The translations under genes and the position numbers were made by a program. The notes under the pieces are model-generated. The model saw only the letters and a list, made by a program, of their open reading frames with translations, had not been told where the DNA came from and ran no database searches. A stretch of DNA of 64,000 nucleotides. Origin: JANLUX01 sp031366005 (lineage in GTDB: Bacteria; Bacteroidota; Bacteroidia; AKYH767-A; OLB10). The stretch covers positions 87,937-151,936 of the forward strand of contig JANLZB010000006.1 in the NCBI GenBank assembly GCA_031366005.1, given 5' to 3'. This document shows positions 18,322-27,473 of this stretch, piece after piece; positions within the stretch are counted from its first letter, which is position 1, and every line of letters starts with the position of its first letter.

Positions 18322-19143
18322 ATGGTGAAATACGAAATAAAACCCCAGCAGAAAATAGGGCTTGGCTTTGGAGAATTGGTTACTTACCGTGAATTATTTT
18401 TCTTTTTTACCTGGAGGGATATTAAAGTGAAATACAAACAAACGGTATTGGGGTTTGCATGGGCAATTTTACAGCCGCTGCTGATGATGGTAATTTTCAC
18501 TGTTTTTTTTGGAAGAGCATTAAAGATTAATTCTGAGAATATCCCTTACCCGGTTTATGTTTTCGGTGGGCTTATTATCTGGAATATTTTTTCTAACGGA
18601 TTAACAGCAGCGGCAAACAGCATGGTGAGCAATTCAAATATTATCAAGAAAATTTATTTTCCGCGTTTAATTATTCCCATCTCGTCCGTGCTTGTAGCTT
18701 TTTTTGATTTTATCATGGCATGGTTTCTCCTCATAGTATTGTTATTCTATTACCATGTGCAGGTAAACATTCCTTTGTTTTTATTAAGCACATTTGTAAG
18801 CGTAATATTTGCATGCCTTGCAACATTTGGTCCCGGTTGTTTGCTGGCTGCATTAAATGTAAAGTACAGGGATTTCCGTTATGTCATTCCCTTTCTTGTA
18901 CAAGGTTTATTATTCGTTACTCCTGTAATTTATCCTTATGATATGTTGCAGCATAACTGGGCAAAATTTATTATTGCATTCAATCCCATGACAGCACCTG
19001 TTGAATTATTTCATGCAGCACTTTCAAACCGCGAACCGGTTTATCATTTGCTATACACTAGCAGCATTTCCATACTCGTTTTTCTGGTGGGTGGTGTTTA
19101 TTATTTCAGAAGAACTGAAGCATACTTTGCCGATTTAGCCTGA
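18322..19143 (+). CDS. Polysaccharide ABC exporter, permease (Wzm-like)
   Basis: ABC-2 type permease with six membrane segments. Characteristic family sequence is WRDIKVKYKQTVLGFAWAILQPL near the N-terminus and FVTPVIYPYDML with FNPMTAPVELFH near the end. The start at 18322 (ATG, MVKYEI) gives 273 aa; an upstream GTG at 18289 would add 11 unconserved residues. The ATP-binding partner starts one base after the stop codon, so they form one transcription unit. The complex moves a completed lipid-linked polysaccharide across the inner membrane. Confidence 0.94.
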   Translation: MVKYEIKPQQKIGLGFGELVTYRELFFFFTWRDIKVKYKQTVLGFAWAILQPLLMMVIFTVFFGRALKINSENIPYPVYVFGGLIIWNIFSNGLTAAANSMVSNSNIIKKIYFPRLIIPISSVLVAFFDFIMAWFLLIVLLFYYHVQVNIPLFLLSTFVSVIFACLATFGPGCLLAALNVKYRDFRYVIPFLVQGLLFVTPVIYPYDMLQHNWAKFIIAFNPMTAPVELFHAALSNREPVYHLLYTSSISILVFLVGGVYYFRRTEAYFADLA

Positions 19144-19144
19144 T

Positions 19145-20353
19145 ATGGAACCTATACTGGAGATTAAAAATATCTCCAAAAAATTCAAGATTGATCACGA
19201 GAAAAACCCGTACTTAAGTCTGCGTGAAGCCATAAGTAATTTCTTTGTGAACTTCAATACTTCACACGAAGATTATTGGGCGCTGCGCGATGTAAGCTTT
19301 GATGTTTTTCCCGGAGAAACTATTGGTATCATTGGTAAAAACGGTGCTGGTAAATCCACGTTGTTAAAAATTCTTTCACGTATTACTCCTCCCACAAAAG
19401 GAAAGATTATTGCTCGTGGACGCATCGCAAGCTTGCTTGAAGTAGGAACAGGTTTTCATCCGGAATTATCAGGAAGAGAAAATATTTTCCTGAACGGATC
19501 TATTCTTGGAATGAAGCGAAAAGAAATTCAAAACAGGTTTGATGAGATCGTTGACTTTTCAGGAGTGGAGAAATTTATTGATACTCCCCTTAAGCGTTAT
19601 TCAAGCGGAATGCAGTTACGACTTGCTTTTTCTGTTGCTGCTTTTTTAGAACCTGAAATTTTAATCATTGATGAAGTGCTCTCCGTGGGTGATGCTGAAT
19701 TTCAAAAGAAGTGCATGGGTAAGATGGAAGAGGTAAGTGTTAATGAAGGAAGAACGGTGATATTTGTGAGCCATAATATGGGCGCAGTAAAAAAACTTTG
19801 TACTAAAGGTATTTTATTAAAAGATGGCGTGCTCGTTGAAAAAGGAGAGATGGGAGAGGTTGCTCAGAAATATTTAAGTGCATTTGAGGATCCGCAAAAC
19901 GAAACAGATTTTAATTTATCAAAATTTAAAAATACACTTGCTTATCCTACAAGTATTAAAGTGGAAGACAAAAACGGAAATCTGCTTAAGACAATTCCCG
20001 TTGGTGCTCAATGGCAGATAAGAATTAATTTTACGATTAAAGAATTCACCCCGCATTTCTTAATCGGGCTTGGATTTAAAAGCATGGAAGATGTTCAATT
20101 CCGCACAATATGGACTAACGCACAGGACATGGCACCGGGTGATTATGAAGTTGTTTTAAAAGAAAATAAAGTTCACTACGGTGTAGGGAAATATAAAATT
20201 AACCTGGGTTTTTCTTCACGCCTGCAAAATATTTATTATGCTGAGGATTGTTTTAATATAGAGTTCGAAGATATCGGACAGGATACTATTGCATTGCGTG
20301 CTGATGCAGGATTAATCTTAAACCAGATGGAATCTTTAATTACAAAAAAATAA
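19145..20353 (+). CDS. Polysaccharide ABC exporter, ATPase with C-terminal cargo domain (Wzt-like)
   Basis: The nucleotide-binding domain has Walker A GKNGAGKST at 64-72, signature SSGMQ at 153-157 and Walker B ILIID with E177. After about residue 245 there is an extra beta-rich domain of about 155 aa (to 402). In O-antigen exporters of the Wzt type such a domain recognises the capped non-reducing end of the glycan. A methyltransferase and other tailoring genes follow directly, which fits a terminator-dependent export mechanism. Presence of the C-terminal domain is seen; its glycan specificity is unknown. Confidence 0.94.
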   Translation: MEPILEIKNISKKFKIDHEKNPYLSLREAISNFFVNFNTSHEDYWALRDVSFDVFPGETIGIIGKNGAGKSTLLKILSRITPPTKGKIIARGRIASLLEVGTGFHPELSGRENIFLNGSILGMKRKEIQNRFDEIVDFSGVEKFIDTPLKRYSSGMQLRLAFSVAAFLEPEILIIDEVLSVGDAEFQKKCMGKMEEVSVNEGRTVIFVSHNMGAVKKLCTKGILLKDGVLVEKGEMGEVAQKYLSAFEDPQNETDFNLSKFKNTLAYPTSIKVEDKNGNLLKTIPVGAQWQIRINFTIKEFTPHFLIGLGFKSMEDVQFRTIWTNAQDMAPGDYEVVLKENKVHYGVGKYKINLGFSSRLQNIYYAEDCFNIEFEDIGQDTIALRADAGLILNQMESLITKK

Positions 20354-20376
20354 TTCTGCAACCATTCAATCATTCA

Positions 20377-21159
20377 ATGATAAAAGAATTACTAAAAAAA
20401 ATTATTGTCAGCGCAGGACTTTATCCCTTTCTTTTAAGCACTAAAAAAAAATATTTTCCTTCTAAAAGCGATATCGCAGAAAGAAAAATTTTAAGTGAAA
20501 GAGAAAAATTTTATTCGCAGTTTATAAAAGAAGGTGATTTGTGTTTTGATGTAGGAGCTAATTTAGGTAACCGTACAGAAATTTTTTTGAAACTAAAAGC
20601 AAAGGTGATTGCCATTGAACCTCAGAAATCATGTTCAAGAATTTTAAAAGCGAAATTTGGTAACAGAATTACAATTGTTGAAAAAGGACTGGGTGAATCA
20701 GAGGGCACAAATGAATTATTTATCTCTGATGCTTCAACCATTTCAACTTTTTCAAAAGATTGGATCACTTCATTAAAGGAAACCAGGTTTAAAGAATACA
20801 GCTGGAATGATTCGGAAACTGTGCAAATGACTACAATGGATGCTTTAATCAATCAGTATGGCAAACCTGCTTTTTGCAAAATTGATGTGGAAGGATTTGA
20901 AGTGGAAGTTTTAAAAGGATTATCCCAACCACTAAAGGTTTTATCGTTTGAATATTGTGTGCCCGAACAAATCAACAATGCAATTAAGTGCATTGAATAT
21001 TTAGCAAAACTCGGAGCAATTAAATGCAATTACACAATTGGTGAAGACATGCAGTTTATATTACAAAGTTGGATTAGCGGAACGGAGATGTTAATGCTTA
21101 TCAACTCACCTGGTTTCAAAAAAAATAGTTTTGGAGATATTTATGTTGCATTTGAGTAA
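20377..21159 (+). CDS. FkbM family methyltransferase (first copy)
   Basis: SAM-dependent methyltransferase. The SAM-binding loop DVGANLGN is at 58-65, IEPQ follows at the end of strand 2, and the FkbM-specific KIDVEGFEVEVLKG block is at about 168-181. The length of 260 aa is normal. In polysaccharide clusters FkbM proteins usually methylate sugar hydroxyls. It starts 24 bp after the Wzt gene and is followed 30 bp later by GT61, so it is in the export operon. It could supply the terminal methyl cap that the Wzt C-terminal domain would read; this is inference. Confidence 0.92.
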   Translation: MIKELLKKIIVSAGLYPFLLSTKKKYFPSKSDIAERKILSEREKFYSQFIKEGDLCFDVGANLGNRTEIFLKLKAKVIAIEPQKSCSRILKAKFGNRITIVEKGLGESEGTNELFISDASTISTFSKDWITSLKETRFKEYSWNDSETVQMTTMDALINQYGKPAFCKIDVEGFEVEVLKGLSQPLKVLSFEYCVPEQINNAIKCIEYLAKLGAIKCNYTIGEDMQFILQSWISGTEMLMLINSPGFKKNSFGDIYVAFE

Positions 21160-21189
21160 TGGTTATAATATTCAGCATTTCATTTTAAA

Positions 21190-22200
21190 ATGAAAAGTGA
21201 TCTTGAATTAGAATTTCCTTATCCCAAAAATTTTGTTCCCGGTGACGAAATTTTATTTAAGGATGATATAAAAAGAACACTGCCTCAACCAAAAATTCAG
21301 AGATTAAAAAACGTTTGCATCACCGTTGATGGAATCATTTTTAAAAACCTGAAAATATATGATCAGTTTTTAATATGGAAGGCACACAAGAAAGATTATA
21401 ATCTGCTTTATCTTTTAAAAATTATCTTTTCAGGAAAAAAAATAAGGCTTAGTAAATCACAACAACACATTGCGTGTTTTGATTATTGGTCACATGGTTA
21501 TTTTCATTGGATGTGTGATTTTCTGCCAAGGCTTTCTTTATTGGAAGATCAGATAGATAATGCTGTATTGATAGTTCCCGAATGGTATAAGGCTTCTTTT
21601 TTTCAGGATAGTTTAAAAGCATTTCATGTAAAAAATATTTTAAGGTTATCGGGTAACAACTATCTGCAATGTGATGACTTATTAGTTCCAGAACATGTAG
21701 CACCTTCAGGGGAGCATAACCCGGATATTATTTTACAAGTGCGAAACCGTTTAATTGAATTTTATAAGCATGAATTTGAAAATAAATTCGGAGATAAAAT
21801 TTATGTAAGCCGTGCAAAAAGCAGGTATCGGAAAATAAAAAATGAAGAGGAAGTTATAGAGTTGTTAAAGCAATTTGGGTTTACAACTATTTTTTTTGAA
21901 GACTATTCTTTATCTCAACAAATTGCTATCGCTTATTTTGCCAAGCAGATGATTTCGTTGCACGGAGCTAACATGACTAATTTAATGTTTATGCAACCCG
22001 GAACAAATGTTTTAGAATTCAGAAAGAATACCACTGAACATGTAAACAGTTATTTCTCTCTTGCATCAGCTATTGGTGTAAACTATTTTTATCAGTCATG
22101 TGATTATATAAATCTCAGGCAGAAAGGTGGAAATGCCTTTGATGTAAAAGTTGATATTGATAAGTTAATAGTGAACGTTAACTTAATGCTGCGCAATTAA
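21190..22200 (+). CDS. Glycosyltransferase family 61 (DUF563)
   Basis: The GT61 hallmark HGYFHWMCDFLPR is at 102-114; the C-terminal half has YVSRAKSRYR, FFEDYSLSQQIAIAYFAKQMISLHGANMTNLMFMQPG, which is the conserved nucleotide-sugar region of this family. At 336 aa it is complete, cytoplasmic, with no signal. GT61 enzymes add xylose, GlcNAc or related sugars; the acceptor here is presumably the polysaccharide of the cluster. It sits in the Wzm/Wzt operon between an FkbM gene and a DUF268 gene with short spacers. Confidence 0.92.
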   Translation: MKSDLELEFPYPKNFVPGDEILFKDDIKRTLPQPKIQRLKNVCITVDGIIFKNLKIYDQFLIWKAHKKDYNLLYLLKIIFSGKKIRLSKSQQHIACFDYWSHGYFHWMCDFLPRLSLLEDQIDNAVLIVPEWYKASFFQDSLKAFHVKNILRLSGNNYLQCDDLLVPEHVAPSGEHNPDIILQVRNRLIEFYKHEFENKFGDKIYVSRAKSRYRKIKNEEEVIELLKQFGFTTIFFEDYSLSQQIAIAYFAKQMISLHGANMTNLMFMQPGTNVLEFRKNTTEHVNSYFSLASAIGVNYFYQSCDYINLRQKGGNAFDVKVDIDKLIVNVNLMLRN

Positions 22201-22220
22201 GTTTTTATTTTTGTTCACAC

Positions 22221-22997
22221 ATGAAATCATTAAAAGATATTGCATCTGATTTGAAAATAAATGCTTCTGTTGTGTATAATTTCATAAAAGGAATTCGAGG
22301 AGAAATCAAATTCAAATCAGAGTTTGAGAATGATTATAAAAAATTTCTCGCACTCTCAGTTGATAACAGGTTCTCAATAAACCGGCATGAAGCAAGGCCA
22401 ATAAATGAGAAGACAGCACAAACGGAATTTGACAGGCATTATATTTATCATACGGCATGGGCTGCAAGAATTCTGAAGAAAATTGCTCCTGAAAAACATA
22501 CTGATATTTCTTCTTCACTTTATTTTTCCGCTATCTGTTCTACTTTCATTAAAATGGATTTTTATGATTATCGTCCTGCCAATTTAATTTTGAATAACCT
22601 CACATGTGGCTCTGCAGATTTAATGAAACTTTCTTTTGAGGATAATTCAATTTCTTCATTATCATGTATGCATACTATTGAACATATTGGCTTAGGAAGA
22701 TATGGTGATGCAATTAATCCCGATGGTGATCTTGTTGCTATCAAAGAATTAAAAAGAGTTTTAGCGAAAGGCGGAAACCTATTGTTTGTAGTTCCTGTTG
22801 GCAAACCCAAAATAATTTTTAATGCTCACCGGATATATTCGCGCGATCAGATTTTAGATTATTTCAACGACTTGAATTTAATTGAATTTACATTGATTCC
22901 TGAAAATGCTATTGATGGCGGACTTGTCAACTCCCCCTCAGATGATTTATTGAGAAAGCAGAATTATGGTTGCGGATGTTTTTGGTTTAAGAAATAA
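22221..22997 (+). CDS. DUF268 family protein (SAM-methyltransferase-like)
   Basis: A 258-aa protein of the DUF268 type common in polysaccharide clusters. The recognisable part is the C-terminal half: SCMHTIEHIGLGRYGDAINPDGDLVAIKELKRVL followed by GGNLLFVVPVGKP and HRIYSRDQILDYF, a degenerate class I methyltransferase core in which the helix after strand 4 reads like methyltransferase_11 proteins. The N-terminal 100 residues are poorly conserved. Function unproven; a sugar methylation or modification role is inferred from location. It is the last plus-strand gene before an opposing FkbM gene. Confidence 0.85.
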   Translation: MKSLKDIASDLKINASVVYNFIKGIRGEIKFKSEFENDYKKFLALSVDNRFSINRHEARPINEKTAQTEFDRHYIYHTAWAARILKKIAPEKHTDISSSLYFSAICSTFIKMDFYDYRPANLILNNLTCGSADLMKLSFEDNSISSLSCMHTIEHIGLGRYGDAINPDGDLVAIKELKRVLAKGGNLLFVVPVGKPKIIFNAHRIYSRDQILDYFNDLNLIEFTLIPENAIDGGLVNSPSDDLLRKQNYGCGCFWFKK

Positions 22998-23005
22998 GTT
23001 GTGAT

Positions 23006-23818
23006 TTATTTTAATTCGGCTAAATAATTTATTGTTGTGAAAACTTCTAACCTTTCATTATAATTGTTGATAAGATGCAATCCATTTTTAACTATCCGGT
23101 AAATTTTATATCTGTCTTTTAATAAATAATAGAAATCCTGAAAATAGGTTTTTGAATCAATATCACAACCTCCAAATTCAAATTGAATAAATTTAATTTT
23201 ATCTGAATTAATCATTCGTTCTGCGCCTTGAAGAACTTTTAATTCGTGTCCTTCAACATCTAATTTTAGAAAATCAATACTTTTTATCTTATTAGCATTG
23301 CAAAATTCATCTATTGTTAAAAGCTCAACTTCTTCTTCATTATTCATTTCGAGATTAAAATGTCCTAACTTTCTTTTATATAAAGAAGCCAAACCTGATA
23401 AATCCGAATCAGAATATAATTTTAAAATTGTTTTCCTGTTACTAAATCCAAAGTTGAATAAACGAACATTTTCTGTTTCACCGAGATTTTGTCTGAGTTT
23501 TAAAAAGGTCTTTTTTGAAGGTTCAAAGGCAAATAGGGTAAAGAGGTTATTTTTAAAACTATTGATAAGAGCTTTAGAATAATCACCAACATTAGCACCT
23601 ACATCCAATAATACTAAATTCTCTTTTTTATTTAAATGCGATTGAATATACGAAATGCAAGTTAATTCACCACTGTTTTTCACATCACCGCCATTGCCAT
23701 AGTTCATCCCTGAAATTCCTATATTATAAAGCGTTTCAAAAAAAGATTGATACTCCCTTTTCCCAATCCGTGGCAAAATATAATATCTATAGATGAATGA
23801 GAAAATTTTATTTTTCAT
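23006..23818 (-). CDS. FkbM family methyltransferase (second copy, opposite strand)
   Basis: SAM motif DVGANVGD at 72-79, AFEPSKKTF after strand 2, and LKLDVEGHELKVLQGAERM in the FkbM-specific place; 270 aa. It differs clearly from the copy at 20377, so it is not a recent duplicate. It is the only minus-strand gene inside the polysaccharide cluster and ends 8 bp from the DUF268 stop, in convergent orientation. The 187-bp region between it and the next plus-strand gene must hold divergent promoters. Probably a second O-methyltransferase for the same glycan. Confidence 0.9.
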   Translation of the reverse strand: MKNKIFSFIYRYYILPRIGKREYQSFFETLYNIGISGMNYGNGGDVKNSGELTCISYIQSHLNKKENLVLLDVGANVGDYSKALINSFKNNLFTLFAFEPSKKTFLKLRQNLGETENVRLFNFGFSNRKTILKLYSDSDLSGLASLYKRKLGHFNLEMNNEEEVELLTIDEFCNANKIKSIDFLKLDVEGHELKVLQGAERMINSDKIKFIQFEFGGCDIDSKTYFQDFYYLLKDRYKIYRIVKNGLHLINNYNERLEVFTTINYLAELK

Positions 23819-24005
23819 TTTATTTTATAACGAATTAATCAAAAGCGAAGAGTGTAAATATAGTTTTTGTCGATATAATTTACGGAAAAAGCTAAAATGA
23901 GAAGTTTTGAAATATTAAACTATGGTTAGCTATTTTTATGCTCGAGTTTGAGATTGGTGATACCTTATGAAAATAATAATTAGCTTAATCTGTCATGTTT
24001 AAGAA

Positions 24006-24809
24006 ATGAAAACCACAGCTTCAGCCAATATTGGAATTATAGTTTTTTCCTGCGATAAATATTCGGATTTGTGGGAACCGTTTTTTCATTTCTTTAATAA
24101 ATACTGGAGCGATTGTCCTTATCCTGTTTACCTGGCAACGAATACCAAACCTTTTAATAAAAATAATCTTCAGCTTTTATTTTCTAATCAGTTTACTAAA
24201 TGGGGTGAGGAGACACTTTCAATTCTCAACCAGTTCAATCATGATTATTTAATTTATTTTCAGGATGATTATTTCCTTACACAAAAAGTAAATAATGAGG
24301 AAATAGAAAAACTGTCTAATAAAATGCAATTATTAAATGCTGATTATCTGCGGTTGTTTCCGTCACCCGGTCCTGATTTAAAAATTGAAAGCGAAAATGA
24401 TTTTGGCATCATTGGTGCAAATGCTCCATATAGAACATCTTTGCAATGTGCAATCTGGAAAAGAGATTCTTTCAAAAAACTGATTATGCCCGGTGAGTCT
24501 AACTGGGAATTTGAAATAAATTCTGTCAATCGCTCAAAGGATATGTTATTTTTAAGTGTTTATCCCAAGACAAAACAGAATTTAAAGAAAACAAATTATC
24601 CAATAAATTATTATTATTTAACTGCGGTTTACAAGGGCAAATGGCTGAGGAATCCACTGAGGGCATGTTTAAAAGAAGGATTAACTCCTGATTTAACTTA
24701 TCGCAAAGCAGAAAATTATTGGGATACATTTCACCGTTCTGTTTATGGTTCTGCACCAAAACCTATTCAGCACATTTTAGATTACATTAATAATAAATTC
24801 AATAAATAA
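24006..24809 (+). CDS. Putative glycosyltransferase (GT-A-like)
   Basis: A 267-aa protein. I do not place it in a named family with certainty. It begins IGIIVFSCDKYSDLWEPFF and VYLATNT, like the first strands of a GT-A fold, and has LIYFQDDYFL at about 82-91, where DD could be the metal-binding DxD equivalent. A later LRLFPSPGPD block and CAIWKRDSF-WEFE segment resemble acceptor-side sequence in this kind of protein. No signal or membrane segment is seen. Its place 29 bp before the DegT aminotransferase gene supports a role in glycan assembly. Confidence 0.65.
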   Translation: MKTTASANIGIIVFSCDKYSDLWEPFFHFFNKYWSDCPYPVYLATNTKPFNKNNLQLLFSNQFTKWGEETLSILNQFNHDYLIYFQDDYFLTQKVNNEEIEKLSNKMQLLNADYLRLFPSPGPDLKIESENDFGIIGANAPYRTSLQCAIWKRDSFKKLIMPGESNWEFEINSVNRSKDMLFLSVYPKTKQNLKKTNYPINYYYLTAVYKGKWLRNPLRACLKEGLTPDLTYRKAENYWDTFHRSVYGSAPKPIQHILDYINNKFNK

Positions 24810-24837
24810 AATATTTAATTCTATTTCCTGCACCATA

Positions 24838-25950
24838 ATGGAATCACAAAACATCTCTGTATTCAACACTTTTATTCATCCAAAAGCTGAGCGTATTATC
24901 AGGGATTTGTTGCAAACAACTTTTTTAAGCGAAGGAAAAATTGTAAAACAATTTGAAGAGGAAATAGAAAATACATTTGGTTTTAAAAACTGTGTTGCGT
25001 TAAACTCAGGCACATCAGCATTGCATCTTGCGTTGGTGCTGGCAGGTGTAAAGGAAGGTGATGAAGTTATATGTCCTGCACAAACTTTTGTAGCAACGGG
25101 ATTGGTGATTGTTCAGCAAAAAGCAATTCCGGTTTTTGCGGATATTGATTACTACAGCGGAAATATTTCCATTGAATCAATAAAAAGTAAAATCACTTCC
25201 AAAACAAAAGCTATTATTCCTGTTCACTGGGGCGGTTATCCATGCGACATGGATGAGATCAAAGCCATTGCAAAACAACATAACCTCATTGTGATAGAAG
25301 ATGCAGCGCATGCATTGGGTGCTACTTATAAAAATCAAACGGTTGGAAATATTTCAGACTACACCTGCTTTTCATTTCAAGCCATAAAACATCTTACCAC
25401 TGCCGATGGTGGAGCAATTTGTTGCAAAAATCCGGAGCGTTATAATGATGCAATCACGAAAAGGTGGTTTGGTATTGATCGTGGCAATGCACCATTGAGC
25501 GATCTTGGTGAAAGACAATATAACATCACTGAGCTGGGTTATAAATATCACATGAATAATTATGCAGCCGCTCTTGGAATCGCTAACCTGATTGATTATC
25601 ATGTTCGATTAAAAAAACGATTAGCAATTGCAGAATTCTATAAAAATGAATTAGCTCACGTAAAGGGTTTGCAATTATTCAGGTATGATGATAACAGGCA
25701 GAGCGCTTACTGGTTGTTTGGATTTCATGTAGAAAAGCGAAGTGATTTTATCCGCGCATTAAAAGAAAAGGGAATAACTGCATCTGTGATTCATCAGCGC
25801 ATTGATAGAAATGAAGTGTTTGGCGGAATAAAAAACGATTTGGTAAATCAAGCTAAATTTGATCTCACACAAATTCATATTCCCATTCATGATGGGATTG
25901 ATAAAGAAAAAGCCGGATACATTGTGGATGTGATAAAATCAGGTTGGTAA
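24838..25950 (+). CDS. DegT/DnrJ/EryC1/StrS family aminotransferase
   Basis: PLP-dependent sugar aminotransferase, 370 aa. The conserved blocks are NSGTSALHLAL, EDAAHALGATYK and FSFQAIKHLTTADGG, in which K184 should hold the PLP. Members transaminate a keto group on a nucleotide-linked hexose; the sequence resembles perosamine-synthase (RfbE)-type enzymes, but the substrate is not decided. The next gene, an epimerase, starts 21 bases after this stop, so the pair is translationally close and probably in one pathway. Confidence 0.93.
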   Translation: MESQNISVFNTFIHPKAERIIRDLLQTTFLSEGKIVKQFEEEIENTFGFKNCVALNSGTSALHLALVLAGVKEGDEVICPAQTFVATGLVIVQQKAIPVFADIDYYSGNISIESIKSKITSKTKAIIPVHWGGYPCDMDEIKAIAKQHNLIVIEDAAHALGATYKNQTVGNISDYTCFSFQAIKHLTTADGGAICCKNPERYNDAITKRWFGIDRGNAPLSDLGERQYNITELGYKYHMNNYAAALGIANLIDYHVRLKKRLAIAEFYKNELAHVKGLQLFRYDDNRQSAYWLFGFHVEKRSDFIRALKEKGITASVIHQRIDRNEVFGGIKNDLVNQAKFDLTQIHIPIHDGIDKEKAGYIVDVIKSGW

Positions 25951-25970
25951 ATAAATATACAAAACAAAAA

Positions 25971-26903
25971 ATGAAAATACTTTTACTTGGCGCCACCGGT
26001 TTTGCAGGAAGTAATGTTGCACGCAACTTAAAAAAGAATCAAATTGATTTTGTTCCAACATCAAAAAGTTCAGGTGTTGATTTTTGTATTCCTGCACAGG
26101 CGGATGCTTTATTGACGGAGATAAAACCTGATATAATTATCAACTGTGCCGCGCATGTAGGCAGTTTAAATTATGTAACTGAAAAAGCTGCGGAGGTAAT
26201 GTTGGATAATTCAAGAATGATTTTGAACATGTATCAATCCATTGCATCCATTAACCGCAATGCAATAATTATTAATCCTATTGCCAACTGTGCTTATCCC
26301 GCAAAGGCTGATACTTTTAAAGAAGATAATTGGTGGGACGGACATTTGCACAGATCAGTTTTATCTTATGGTTCAACAAGACGATTGCTTTGGTCAGTAG
26401 GCGAAAGTTTTACAATGCAGTATGGATTACGCAGCATTTATCTGCTGGTGCCAAATATGTATGGACCTTTTGATTCTACTGACCCCAATAAAGCACATGC
26501 ATTAAATGCATTGATTTCAAAATTTGTGAAAGCAGAAAAACTTGGATTAAAGGAAATTGAAATCTGGGGTACAGGTGTTGCAATAAGAGAATGGTTATAT
26601 GCTGAAGATTTTGCTTCTATCATTTCATCTATTGTTAAAAATCCAAATACCATTGGTTTATCAGAACCTGTTAACATCGCGCAAAATTTTGGATTAAGTG
26701 TTAAGGAACTTGTTTACATCATTAATGGATATTTCGATAATAAGTTCCAGATAAAATGGAATCCGAATATGCCTGATGGCGCACCCAAAAAAGTAATGGA
26801 CGACACACGCTTTAAAAAAGTTTTCGTTGATTTTAAATTCACAAATTTTAATGATGGTGTAAAGAATACCATTAGTTATTATCAATCCATTTATCCTTAT
26901 TAG
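25971..26903 (+). CDS. GDP-L-fucose-synthase-like NAD(P)-dependent epimerase with Arg at the catalytic Lys position
   Basis: Extended SDR of 310 aa from the ATG at 25971; an in-frame TTG at 25944 is less likely. The nucleotide-binding loop is GATGFAGSN at 7-15. The downstream segments (INPIANCAYP, NMYGP, REWLYAEDFA) match GDP-fucose synthase. Aligned to that family, the YxxxK pair reads Y133-G-S-T-R137 within SYGSTRRLLWSVGESF, so the catalytic lysine is arginine. The acyltransferase gene starts two bases after its stop. It might make an altered sugar or have lost redox-epimerase activity. Confidence 0.87.
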   Translation: MKILLLGATGFAGSNVARNLKKNQIDFVPTSKSSGVDFCIPAQADALLTEIKPDIIINCAAHVGSLNYVTEKAAEVMLDNSRMILNMYQSIASINRNAIIINPIANCAYPAKADTFKEDNWWDGHLHRSVLSYGSTRRLLWSVGESFTMQYGLRSIYLLVPNMYGPFDSTDPNKAHALNALISKFVKAEKLGLKEIEIWGTGVAIREWLYAEDFASIISSIVKNPNTIGLSEPVNIAQNFGLSVKELVYIINGYFDNKFQIKWNPNMPDGAPKKVMDDTRFKKVFVDFKFTNFNDGVKNTISYYQSIYPY

Positions 26904-26904
26904 T

Positions 26905-27471
26905 ATGAGAGAGGATTTAAATCCCAACCAATTTGATTACAGATTATTGAAAAGTGTGGGTATAGATGTATTTATCAGTAAGAATGTTGAGATCAGGAGG
27001 CCGCACATGGTAAGCATTGGAAATCATGTTGCAATTGATACGGGAGTTTATATTACAACAGAAGCAGAAATTAGAGATTACATACATCTCTCTCCTTATA
27101 TAACTGTGATAGGAGGGGCGAAAAGTAAAATAGTGTTGGAAGATTTTGTTACCATTGCTGCCGGTTCACGGCTTATCGCAGGAAGCGATAAATTTTCAGG
27201 TGATGGATTTACCAGTGTTACTGTACCGGAAAAATACCGTGATACGGTAGAATTTTCAACGATTCATATCAAACGCTTTGCAGGCATTGGAACCAATGTA
27301 GTGATAATGCCCGGAGTTACCATAGCCGAAGGTGCTGTAATCGGAGCATGTACATTGGTTACAAAAGATACTGAACCATGGACAATTTATACAGGTATTC
27401 CTGCAAAGCCTGTGAGATTGAGAAATAAAGAGAAAATGATTCAGTATGCTAAAGAATTAGGATACCTGTAA
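26905..27471 (+). CDS. Left-handed beta-helix acyltransferase (hexapeptide repeat)
   Basis: A 188-aa protein with hexapeptide repeats from about residue 30 to 165: IGNHVAIDTGVYI, IVLEDFVTIAAGSRLI, IGTNVVIMPGVTIAEGAVIGACTLVTKD, ending in the usual TGIPAKPVRLR. Such proteins are trimeric O- or N-acetyltransferases. After the DegT aminotransferase an N-acetylation of an amino sugar is the obvious guess. Its ATG lies one base after the stop of the epimerase, and its own stop is 2 bp before the GT2 start, so translation is coupled. Confidence 0.92.
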   Translation: MREDLNPNQFDYRLLKSVGIDVFISKNVEIRRPHMVSIGNHVAIDTGVYITTEAEIRDYIHLSPYITVIGGAKSKIVLEDFVTIAAGSRLIAGSDKFSGDGFTSVTVPEKYRDTVEFSTIHIKRFAGIGTNVVIMPGVTIAEGAVIGACTLVTKDTEPWTIYTGIPAKPVRLRNKEKMIQYAKELGYL

Positions 27472-27473
27472 AA

